This document shows, one piece after another, positions 1 to 5,469 of a stretch of DNA of 9,722 bases. Each line of letters opens with the position of its first letter. Position 1 is the first letter of the stretch. Below the pieces are notes generated by a model. It was not told the DNA's origin. It was given only the letters and a program-made list of their open reading frames with translations, and searched no databases. Made by a program: the position numbers and the translations under genes. The stretch is from contig CALGOD010000689.1 of NCBI GenBank assembly GCA_937957845.1, positions 1 to 9,722 of the forward strand. The letters run 5' to 3'. The stretch is from an uncultured Nocardiopsis sp. Its GTDB lineage: Bacteria > Actinomycetota > Actinomycetes > Streptosporangiales > Streptosporangiaceae.

Positions 1-343
1 CATAGGGATCTCTCACTCCTTTGTGAGCAACGTCGCATGAGTGCCGGCAGAACATCTGGTCTGTGACCTGTGAACTCTTGTGCTGACGTGTGAACTTCCC
101 GGGCGGAGAAGCGCCCAGGACGGCTGGTTGTCGGGTTCGGACCTGTGCGCACAGGCGTCGAGGGGCCGGAGCTTGAGGACCTCGTTGTCCCTCCCCGGCC
201 CGCTGACCAGGCTACTGCCTTTCAGGGGCGGGGGCAGGGCCAACACCGTTACATGCATGTTGCGTACTGTGAGAAATGGGTTATTTGTGACATTGGTGGC
301 GTACACGGACAGCTCCTACCCTTCGAACGCGACGAACATGTCG
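1..343. other. Intergenic region, no supported gene
   Basis: This stretch lies downstream of the first HAD gene (its TAA stop is at 344-346). Open frames here lack family features and a convincing ribosome binding site, and I treat them as chance. Visible small elements are a 14-bp perfect palindrome CCTGTGCGCACAGG at 142-155, a 10-bp palindrome ACATGCATGT at 251-260, a short GGGCG/CGCCC hairpin at 101-116, and repeated TGTGAACT octamers at 69-76 and 89-96. Bases about 240-310 are clearly more A/T-rich than the rest of the window, as promoter regions in high-GC genomes often are. No tRNA or known RNA fold was recognised. Confidence 0.6.
142..155. repeat. 14-bp perfect palindrome, possible operator
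   Basis: CCTGTGC followed directly by GCACAGG, a perfect inverted repeat without spacer, in the noncoding left end of the window. Its TGTGCG/CGCACA core resembles the palindrome upstream of the EIIB gene, but with different half-site spacing. The binding protein and target gene are unknown. Confidence 0.35.
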
Positions 344-1144
344 TTATCGGGCTTTCTCCTGGGTCGCCTGGTGAACCGCGGTCATCACCGCGCGCGGGTC
401 GGTCAAATCGGGCAGGACGATGGCGGCGCCGGCGTCGCGCAGCTGCCCCTCGGTCGCCGAGCCGTTGAGCACCCCGATCGGTACCGCGCCGCCGATCGTC
501 GCGGCGCGCACGTCGGGTACGGAGTCGGTGACGAACACCGTCTCCTCTTCTGTGTAGGGCCGTCCGCCCTCGCCCGCGGCGTGCAGTCGGATGGACTGGA
601 TGAGACTGGACTTGGGGTAACTGACCGAACCGAACCCGCCGATGTCCAGGTCGAAGTAGGCGTCCAGTCCGAAGGCGACCAGTTTGGTCGTGGCGTTGGC
701 GCGGGTACTGCCGCTGACCACGGTCTGGATCGTGTCGGGCATGGAGGCCACCGCCGCCAGCGAGGCCGCGGCTCCCGGCATCACGTGCCCCTTGGAGAGC
801 AGCTCGTCGGAGCGCTCGCCGAAGGATTCCTCCAGCGCGTCGAGGAACTCGCCCAAAACGCTCGTGTCCGGGTCGAGGTCGACGTAGTTGCGGGCACAGA
901 ACTCGAAGAACATCTCCGAGTCGGTGCGGCCGGCCGCCGAGGTCAGATAGACCAACGGTTCACCGGTGACCTTCTCGAAGGCCTCAGCGTAGGCGGCCCT
1001 CATCACCTGCCCCACGTCGAGGAGGGTGAGGTCGATGTTCCATAGCACCAGGCGGCTGATGGCGAACTCCTCGCAAGACGGACCGGTAAGGACGACTCCA
1101 TCTTGCCGTATGGCCCCGGCGGAGGCGGGACCGCCATCGGTCAT
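344..1144 (-). CDS. HAD superfamily protein, nucleophile Asp replaced by Asn
   Basis: HAD-fold hydrolase-like protein of about 266 residues from the ATG at 1144. Residue numbers below are for this start. Motif I reads LVLWNIDLTLLD (about 33-44): the position that normally holds the nucleophilic Asp is Asn36, while the acid/base Asp (Asp38) is kept. Motif II is VVSGST (Ser144 region), motif III Lys is in YPKSS (Lys178), and motif IV is FVTDSVPD (Asp207, Asp211), so the rest of the active site looks intact. A helical cap lies between motifs I and II. The substrate is unknown. The start is uncertain: an ATG at 1165 adds seven residues, neither ATG has a strong ribosome binding site, and conserved sequence begins only near residue 30. 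An AGGAG at 1067-1071 sits six bases before an in-frame ATC (1058-1060), which would give a 238-residue protein closer to the conserved core. The gene lies 64 bases after the DUF6912 stop and may be cotranscribed with it. Confidence 0.8.
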   Translation of the reverse strand: MTDGGPASAGAIRQDGVVLTGPSCEEFAISRLVLWNIDLTLLDVGQVMRAAYAEAFEKVTGEPLVYLTSAAGRTDSEMFFEFCARNYVDLDPDTSVLGEFLDALEESFGERSDELLSKGHVMPGAAASLAAVASMPDTIQTVVSGSTRANATTKLVAFGLDAYFDLDIGGFGSVSYPKSSLIQSIRLHAAGEGGRPYTEEETVFVTDSVPDVRAATIGGAVPIGVLNGSATEGQLRDAGAAIVLPDLTDPRAVMTAVHQATQEKAR

Positions 1145-1208
1145 CGACCGTCGCCCCGCCCCCATGCGGTGGCACGGATCCGCCCGCCGGTGTCCGGCCG
1201 GGTCCGGA

Positions 1209-1667
1209 TCACTCCCCGCCCTCCTGGACGAGGTAGCGCAGTTCCTGCACCGCGAACCACATCAACTCGTGCTCCTCCGCGGCTTCGGAGGTCGGATCCT
1301 GGGCGGCCTCGGCGACGTCCCGGGCCGCGACGGCGTCGTCCACGTGCGCCGAGAGCAGCCTCTTGAGGGGGATCGCTCCGGCGACCCTCACCCTGGCCAC
1401 ACCCTCTTCCGCCCCGCCCTCGTACTCGACCACGTGATCGGGCACGTTCGCGGCCAACACCACCCTGCGGCGGGGTGCGTCGGGATCGGAGGCCAACAGC
1501 GCCAGGGACTCCTCCGCGGCGGCGTACATCGCCTCGTACTCCACCTCCTCCACGTCCTCCCCCGGCTCGGGATCGGCCGTGAAGGCGGTCAGCGGAGCAC
1601 CTTCCAGCCGCCCCTCCTCCAACAGTCGGGCCAGGGCGGGGATGGTGCTGGGCAGGAAGACGTACAT
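1209..1667 (-). CDS. DUF6912 family protein
   Basis: Small acidic protein of 152 residues that I recognise from its start (MYVFLPSTIPALARLLEEG) and the EEVEYEAMYAAAEESLALL region as the actinobacterial conserved family DUF6912. No enzymatic function is known to me for this family and no catalytic motif, signal peptide or membrane segment is visible; it should be cytoplasmic. The ATG at 1667 is supported by GGAGAG eight bases upstream (1676-1681), and the first residues already match the conserved family start. It lies between two HAD-type genes in the same direction, with about 104 bases to the upstream HAD-IA stop, where a stable hairpin may end that transcript. The downstream HAD gene is close enough to be in the same transcript. 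Family assignment is from memory of the N-terminal pattern. Confidence 0.8.
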   Translation of the reverse strand: MYVFLPSTIPALARLLEEGRLEGAPLTAFTADPEPGEDVEEVEYEAMYAAAEESLALLASDPDAPRRRVVLAANVPDHVVEYEGGAEEGVARVRVAGAIPLKRLLSAHVDDAVAARDVAEAAQDPTSEAAEEHELMWFAVQELRYLVQEGGE

Positions 1668-1723
1668 ACGAACGGCTCTCCGGGACGTGGTCTGAAAACC
1701 CCAAGTGTGCCAAACCCCGGCCG

Positions 1724-1760
1724 CGCGGCCGTCCCCACGTGTGGCGGGGGGGCGGCCGCG
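1724..1760 (-). terminator. GC-rich hairpin downstream of HAD-IA gene
   Basis: CGCGGCCG (1724-1731) pairs with CGGCCGCG (1753-1760). The stem continues through C1733-C1736 with G1748-G1751 after one mismatch in the minus-strand RNA, leaving an 11-base loop. It starts 11 bases after the HAD-IA stop and has no U-tract, as is usual for actinomycete terminators. A perfect 14-bp palindrome at 1718-1731 overlaps it. It may be a terminator or only a transcript-stabilising hairpin. Confidence 0.45.
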
Positions 1761-1771
1761 ACCCGCCGGGT

Positions 1772-2458
1772 TCAGGCCACCTTCTGCCCCGGGGCCGGGG
1801 GCGCTCCGTCCGGGGTCAGGAACCGTTCCAGCTCCGCCTTCGTGGCGGCCGCGTCGGTGTGCAGGATGCCGGTCATCCCGAGTTCCTCGGCGGTGCGGAC
1901 GTTGTGCTCCAGGTCGTCGATGAACACGCAGTCCTCCGGAATCAGGCCCATCCGCTCACAGGTGTGCAGGTAGATGCGCGGTTCGGGTTTGCGCATGCCC
2001 ACCTCACCCGAGATCACCACCGTGTCGAAAGTACGGTCGAAGTACTCACGTGGGTAGCAGTTACCCCAGGAGTTCGACAGCAGGGCGGTGCCGGCGCCTC
2101 CCGCTCTGGCCTGGTGGAGTGTCTCGTACATGTCGTGCACCGGATCGAAACTGCGGAACATGCGGTCGATCAGCCCCTCGGCCACCACCGGCCCGCCGTG
2201 CGTGGAGCGCAGCAGTGCCGCCAACTCGCGTTCGAACTCACAGGTGTCGATCTCGCCCCGCTCCAAGGCGTGCACCGGGTTGTCCCCGTTGAGACTGCCG
2301 TCGAAGTAGGGACGTGTGACCTCGTAGTAGTGGTCGATGTCGATACCGTCAGCGCACAACCAGGCCCTGATGCCCTCGAGGAGCGGCGGTGTGAGTACAC
2401 CGCCCCAGTCACAGATGACTCCGCGCCGGTTCCCGTTCACCCCTGGGGTGCCCTCCAT
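1772..2458 (-). CDS. HAD-IA family phosphatase, epoxide hydrolase N-domain-like
   Basis: HAD-superfamily hydrolase of 228 residues. Motif I is VICDWGGVL with nucleophile Asp17, in the D-x-G-G/N-V form typical of the soluble epoxide hydrolase N-domain/YihX-like group. Motif II is LLSNS (Ser128), motif III is MRKPEPRIY (Lys157), and motif IV is FIDDLEHNV (Asp181, Asp182). A helical cap covers about residues 25-115. Members of this group dephosphorylate small phosphorylated metabolites; the substrate here cannot be read from sequence. The ATG at 2458 is chosen because GGAGGGG lies just upstream and the conserved core starts about ten residues later. An in-frame start at 2611 would add 51 low-complexity residues that look untranslated. 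The gene is 169 bases after the hexosaminidase stop, with a long inverted repeat in that gap, so it may have its own promoter. A link to amino-sugar use is possible but unsupported. Confidence 0.85.
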   Translation of the reverse strand: MEGTPGVNGNRRGVICDWGGVLTPPLLEGIRAWLCADGIDIDHYYEVTRPYFDGSLNGDNPVHALERGEIDTCEFERELAALLRSTHGGPVVAEGLIDRMFRSFDPVHDMYETLHQARAGGAGTALLSNSWGNCYPREYFDRTFDTVVISGEVGMRKPEPRIYLHTCERMGLIPEDCVFIDDLEHNVRTAEELGMTGILHTDAAATKAELERFLTPDGAPPAPGQKVA

Positions 2459-2484
2459 CCGTTCCCCTCCCTGCTCGTAGGTGT

Positions 2485-2523
2485 CGGCGTTCACCGGCCG
2501 CCACGGGCGACAGGTGAACGCCG
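2485..2523. repeat. Inverted repeat, 11-bp arms, 17-bp spacer
   Basis: CGGCGTTCACC (2485-2495) and GGTGAACGCCG (2513-2523) are perfectly complementary. The element lies 27 bases upstream of the HAD-IA start codon and about 104 bases past the hexosaminidase stop. It could be an operator in the HAD-IA promoter/leader or a terminator for the hexosaminidase transcript; the long spacer and distance from the stop leave both open. No U-tract follows on the minus strand. Confidence 0.5.
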
Positions 2524-2627
2524 TCCGCCCGGTCCCGGGGATCCGGGGCGGGGCGGGCAACGGTTCTTCCCGTTCCCCGCCCTTTTCAACCGCCGGACCT
2601 TCCGATGACACTGGGCCTTCGCCGAGG

Positions 2628-4304
2628 TCAGAAGGTCAGGCCGGTGCCGGCCTCCACGTCCGCTCCGGGGATGTCCACCGGCAGTTCGCCCGACGGCTTC
2701 ACCTCGCCGGCGATGACCCGGGCGGCGGCCTTCCTCGACACGTCCACGGACGAGTAGACGGCCAGGAACGCCTCCACCTCGGGGAAGGCCTCCAGGTCGT
2801 AGGGTCCCCCCTGGGAGACCACGACCACCGGAGCGCCCCCGGCCCGCGCGGACTCGACCATGCTCCGCTGTTCCTGGGAACCGCGCGCACCGTCGGTGCC
2901 CACCACCACGACGTCGGCGTCCCCGTCGACCACGTTCATCCCGGCCTCCGTGAGAGCCGCGGTGATCTGTTCCGCGCCCTCGCCCCGCACGCTCACACTG
3001 GTCCCCTGTCCCAGGGGCAACAGGTCCTCCTGGTTGCGCACCAGGGTGGCGGACGCGTCCGCCACCTTCTGGGCCGCCTCGGCGTGCGCGGGGTCCTCAA
3101 GGACCGCGGCGGCGCCCGCCACGTCCACCGCTCCGGTCTCCAGCACCCCGCGCTTCTCCTTGAGCGTCAGGACGCGCAGCACGGACTCGTCGATGCGCTC
3201 CTCTGTCAGACGTCCCTGTTCGACCGCCTCACGGATGGAGGACACCGCCGCGGCCGGGTCCGGCGGCATGAGCAGCTGGTCCACACCCGCCTCCAGGACG
3301 CGTACGGCGATCTCGCCGTCGGAGTGGCGCTGGCGCACACCCTCCATGTTGAGGGCGTCCGTGGTGACCACGCCGTCATAGCCCAGTTCGTCACGGAGGA
3401 TCCCGCCGATCAGCGTCGGCGAGATGGTGGCGGGCTCGGGGTCCTCGCTCTCGTCCAGCCGCGGCATCAGCACGTGCGCGGTCATGATGGCGTCCACGCC
3501 CGCGTCGACGGCCGCCCGGAACGGTGGCAGGTGCTCGGCCTCCCAACGGTCACGCGGCAGGTCGATGACGGGCAATCCCGTGTGGCTGTCGACGTCGGTG
3601 TCGCCGTGGCCCGGGAAGTGCTTGACCACCGGCACGACCCCGCCCTCGGAGTAGGCGTTCGCCTCGGTGACGGCCATCTGCGCGACCAGGTCGGGATCGG
3701 AACCGAAGGAGCGGATTCCGATGACCGGGTTGTTCGGGTCGGTGTTGACGTCGGCGTCGGGCGCGTAGTTGAGGTTGATGCCGAGCGCGGTGAGCTCCTC
3801 GGCGGTGGTGGCGGCGCGCAGGGCGGCCAGCTCGGTGTCACGGGTGGCTCCGACCGCCATGGCGTCGGGGAAACGGGTGCCCACCGGCAACCGCACCACG
3901 AGGCCCTGCTCCTGGTCGATGCCGAGGAACAGCGGCACGCCCTGCCCTTGTTCGGCCGCGATCTCCTGGACACCCGCCGACATGGCCGCGATCTGCTCCG
4001 CGTCGTCGAGGTTGGCGTCGAAGTAGATGAGGCCACCGGGCCGGTAGGCCTCGATCTGCGCGGCGTTGTCGGCGGCCGAGGTGCCCTGCGCGGTCAGGAC
4101 GAGGAGCTGACCGATCTTGTCGTCCAGGTCCATTCCCGAGAGCAGTTCGGGAGCGAGCACGGGCTCGAAGTCCTCGGCGGTGGCCGACGGCCGGGGTTCG
4201 TGATCCTCCTGCGAGGAACCCACCTCCTCGTTGGTGCATGCTGCGGTGATCAGGGCGAGTCCCACGCAGGCCGGAGCCAAGGCGTGCGGAACGGACAGTC
4301 TCAT
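2628..4304 (-). CDS. GH3 beta-N-acetylhexosaminidase lipoprotein (NagZ-like)
   Basis: Glycoside hydrolase family 3 enzyme of about 558 residues. The N-terminus is a lipoprotein signal: Arg2, a hydrophobic stretch, and a lipobox ending ITAAC (Cys23), followed by an acidic/Ser-rich linker, so it should be anchored on the outer face of the membrane. The GH3 barrel (about 50-370) carries GIDQEQG (Asp130), the NagZ signature KHFPGHGDT-x-x-DSH (228-241, with the Asp/His acid-base dyad), and TTDALNMEG, where Asp316 is the expected nucleophile. A GH3 C-terminal domain fills about 405-550. The family removes terminal beta-linked N-acetylglucosamine from muropeptides or chito-oligosaccharides. Next to PTS and SIS genes, it likely supplies sugar for import. 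Start: ATG 4304 has GGAAG 12 bases upstream; ATG 4316 adds four residues but abuts that GGAAG; a GTG at 4382 adds 26 residues and would spoil the signal peptide. The exact natural substrate is uncertain. Confidence 0.92.
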   Translation of the reverse strand: MRLSVPHALAPACVGLALITAACTNEEVGSSQEDHEPRPSATAEDFEPVLAPELLSGMDLDDKIGQLLVLTAQGTSAADNAAQIEAYRPGGLIYFDANLDDAEQIAAMSAGVQEIAAEQGQGVPLFLGIDQEQGLVVRLPVGTRFPDAMAVGATRDTELAALRAATTAEELTALGINLNYAPDADVNTDPNNPVIGIRSFGSDPDLVAQMAVTEANAYSEGGVVPVVKHFPGHGDTDVDSHTGLPVIDLPRDRWEAEHLPPFRAAVDAGVDAIMTAHVLMPRLDESEDPEPATISPTLIGGILRDELGYDGVVTTDALNMEGVRQRHSDGEIAVRVLEAGVDQLLMPPDPAAAVSSIREAVEQGRLTEERIDESVLRVLTLKEKRGVLETGAVDVAGAAAVLEDPAHAEAAQKVADASATLVRNQEDLLPLGQGTSVSVRGEGAEQITAALTEAGMNVVDGDADVVVVGTDGARGSQEQRSMVESARAGGAPVVVVSQGGPYDLEAFPEVEAFLAVYSSVDVSRKAAARVIAGEVKPSGELPVDIPGADVEAGTGLTF

Positions 4305-4320
4305 GACGGGTTTCATCTTC

Positions 4321-4341
4321 CGGCGAAAGGTGGGTTCGCCG
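4321..4341 (-). promoter_or_regulatory. Inverted repeat in the nagZ-like gene leader
   Basis: CGGCGAA (4321-4327) and TTCGCCG (4335-4341) form a 7-bp stem with a 7-base loop directly before the GGAAG and start codons of the hexosaminidase gene. A possible -10 box TATCCT lies just upstream on the minus strand (4346-4351), without a convincing -35. The hairpin could limit ribosome access or be an operator; it may also be chance in GC-rich DNA. Confidence 0.3.
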
Positions 4342-4437
4342 CCGGAGGATACCCCCCACGGCGGGTCGGGGCGTCCCACCACGGCCGACGTGCGGAAAGG
4401 GAGGACGGCTCGGACGGGTCACCGACGCACCGGCCGC

Positions 4438-4926
4438 TCAGCTCCAGGTGAAGAGGAGATCCCCTCTCTCCACGGCACCGTCGGTGACGTCTCCCAGCTC
4501 CTCGGCCCGGGCGTCCATGGCGATCACGGGCACGACCGAAGGCCGTCCCCCCGCCGCGACGGTCCCCGGCGACCATCGGATCACGGGGGTGCCCGCCCGC
4601 ACCTCGTCGCCCTCGGCGGCGAGGAGGGTGAACCCTTCCCCCGCCAACTGGACGGTGTCGATGCCCAGATGGACGAGCACGCCACGGCGCCGGTCGGGTG
4701 CCATCACCACGAACGCGTGCGGATGCAGTTTGACCAGGGTCCCTCCGATGGGGGCCACCGCGTTCTGGAGGCCTTCCTGCCCACCCTCCTGGCCGGGTTC
4801 GGGGTGGACCGCGACTCCGGGACCGACCATGGACTGGGAGAACACGGGGTCGGGCACCGTGTCGAGGGACAGTGCCGTTCCGGGCACGGGGGAGAGTACG
4901 CGCAGGGCGTCGGTCGTTTCGGACAT
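4438..4926 (-). CDS. PTS system EIIA component, glucose family (Crr-like)
   Basis: Cytoplasmic phosphocarrier of 162 residues that passes phosphate from HPr to EIIB. The single PTS_EIIA_1 domain covers nearly the whole protein. The pattern KLHPHAFVV (His70) and GVLVHLGIDTVQL (His86) matches the two active-site histidines of E. coli EIIA-Glc; the second is the phosphorylated one. The length is normal for a free-standing EIIA. The ATG at 4926 has GGGAAGG about ten bases upstream; a GTG at 4947 would add seven residues without a better ribosome site. It is downstream of the EIIB gene on the same strand, separated by 120 bases containing a stable hairpin, so the two may be partly uncoupled. In streptomycetes the homologous protein (Crr) serves N-acetylglucosamine uptake and can serve several PTS permeases; that wider role is inference here. 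Confidence 0.93.
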   Translation of the reverse strand: MSETTDALRVLSPVPGTALSLDTVPDPVFSQSMVGPGVAVHPEPGQEGGQEGLQNAVAPIGGTLVKLHPHAFVVMAPDRRRGVLVHLGIDTVQLAGEGFTLLAAEGDEVRAGTPVIRWSPGTVAAGGRPSVVPVIAMDARAEELGDVTDGAVERGDLLFTWS

Positions 4927-5008
4927 GGGGAACGCCTTCCCGCCCACAAGGGCTTCATCCAGCCGGCTGTGTTCTCTTCTGGCCTTCGTCCGCCCGTCGC
5001 CATGCGGG

Positions 5009-5029
5009 CCCCTCGGTCGCTCCGAGGGG
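5009..5029 (-). terminator. Hairpin between EIIB and EIIA genes
   Basis: CCCCTCGG (5009-5016) pairs perfectly with CCGAGGGG (5022-5029) around a 5-base loop, starting 17 bases after the EIIB stop on the minus strand. There is no U-tract. It may be an actinomycete-type terminator, a partial terminator or a processing/stability hairpin setting unequal EIIB and EIIA levels. Confidence 0.5.
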
Positions 5030-5046
5030 TCTTCAGGGGACGGGCG

Positions 5047-5283
5047 TCAGTCGATCAGGTCCCGGATGTCGTCGGTGAGGGCGTCGGCCTCGGGACCGAC
5101 CACCACCTGGACGACGTTGCCCGAGACCAGGACACCGTGGGCCCCCGACGCCTTCAGGGACTTCTCGTCCACCAGACCGGGGTCGGCCACCTCGGTGCGC
5201 AGACGGGTGATGCAGGCCTCGATCTCCTCGATGTTGTCCGCACCGCCCAGTCCGGCGACGATCGCCGCTGCTTTGTCCGCCAT
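5047..5283 (-). CDS. PTS system EIIB component, GlcNAc/glucose family (NagF-like)
   Basis: Free-standing PTS EIIB domain of 78 residues, the usual size for the domain. It accepts phosphate from EIIA on a cysteine and transfers it to the sugar entering through EIIC. The active-site motif is EIEACITRLRTEV with Cys24, and the segment DEKSLKASGAHGVLV that follows is typical of the EIIB fold. There is no fused EIIC, as in streptomycetes, where NagF is separate from NagE. The start ATG at 5283 has a strong GGAGGAG five to six bases upstream. A candidate -10 box (TAGGCT, 5337-5342) lies about 54 bases upstream, with an 18-bp palindrome touching it, and a terminator-like hairpin separates it from the SIS gene, so it probably begins its own transcript. 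Sugar specificity is inferred from the neighbouring EIIC. Confidence 0.93.
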   Translation of the reverse strand: MADKAAAIVAGLGGADNIEEIEACITRLRTEVADPGLVDEKSLKASGAHGVLVSGNVVQVVVGPEADALTDDIRDLID

Positions 5284-5336
5284 GTCTCCTCCGTGCTCTG
5301 CGAGGGGGAACGCCGTGTCCCCCAGGTCTGAGGGTG

Positions 5337-5342
5337 AGCCTA
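5337..5342 (-). promoter_or_regulatory. Candidate -10 box for EIIB gene
   Basis: Read on the minus strand the bases are TAGGCT, a good actinomycete -10 hexamer, which would start transcription about 45-50 bases upstream of the EIIB ATG. No clear TTGACA-like -35 is visible at 16-18 bases spacing (nearest is TGGTGT), which would fit activator dependence or a weak promoter. Confidence 0.4.
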
Positions 5343-5360
5343 TGTGTGCGGTCGCACACA
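5343..5360. promoter_or_regulatory. 18-bp palindrome abutting EIIB -10, likely operator
   Basis: TGTGTGCG (5343-5350), a two-base GT spacer, then CGCACACA (5353-5360): perfect 8-bp arms. It lies exactly between the candidate -10 (5337-5342) and the -35 region of the EIIB promoter. This is a common place for a repressor operator. It does not resemble the dre-like site in front of gntR, so a second regulator is likely; which one is unknown. Confidence 0.5.
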
Positions 5361-5430
5361 CACCAGGGCTCGGACCGCGTGGGTGTGGGAATCGGATGGG
5401 GCGGCCGACGGGCGGTCCACCGCGCGGGGG

Positions 5431-5458
5431 CGGGATGGTGCCCTCTGACACCATCCCG
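5431..5458 (-). terminator. Hairpin terminator after SIS gene
   Basis: CGGGATGGTG (5431-5440) and CACCATCCCG (5449-5458) give a perfect 10-bp stem with an 8-base loop, 11 bases after the SIS gene stop on the minus strand. There is no U-run, as expected for high-GC actinomycetes. It suggests the SIS gene is transcribed alone. Confidence 0.65.
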
Positions 5459-5469
5459 AAGCGGACCCG

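Noticed and set aside
121..170. tRNA-like GGTTCGGA box near 134-141
   Set aside because: No acceptor stem, D-arm or anticodon arm can be fitted around it.
13..306. A 97-residue minus-strand open frame in the left gap
   Set aside because: No recognisable domain, no good ribosome site and an atypical composition for this genome; most likely chance.
80..1045. A long plus-strand open frame of 321 residues over the first HAD gene
   Set aside because: Antisense shadow of the HAD gene in high-GC DNA; Arg/Gly/His-rich sequence without family motifs.
2481..4451. A 656-residue plus-strand open frame
   Set aside because: It is the antisense frame of the GH3 hexosaminidase, whose signature motifs are clear on the minus strand.
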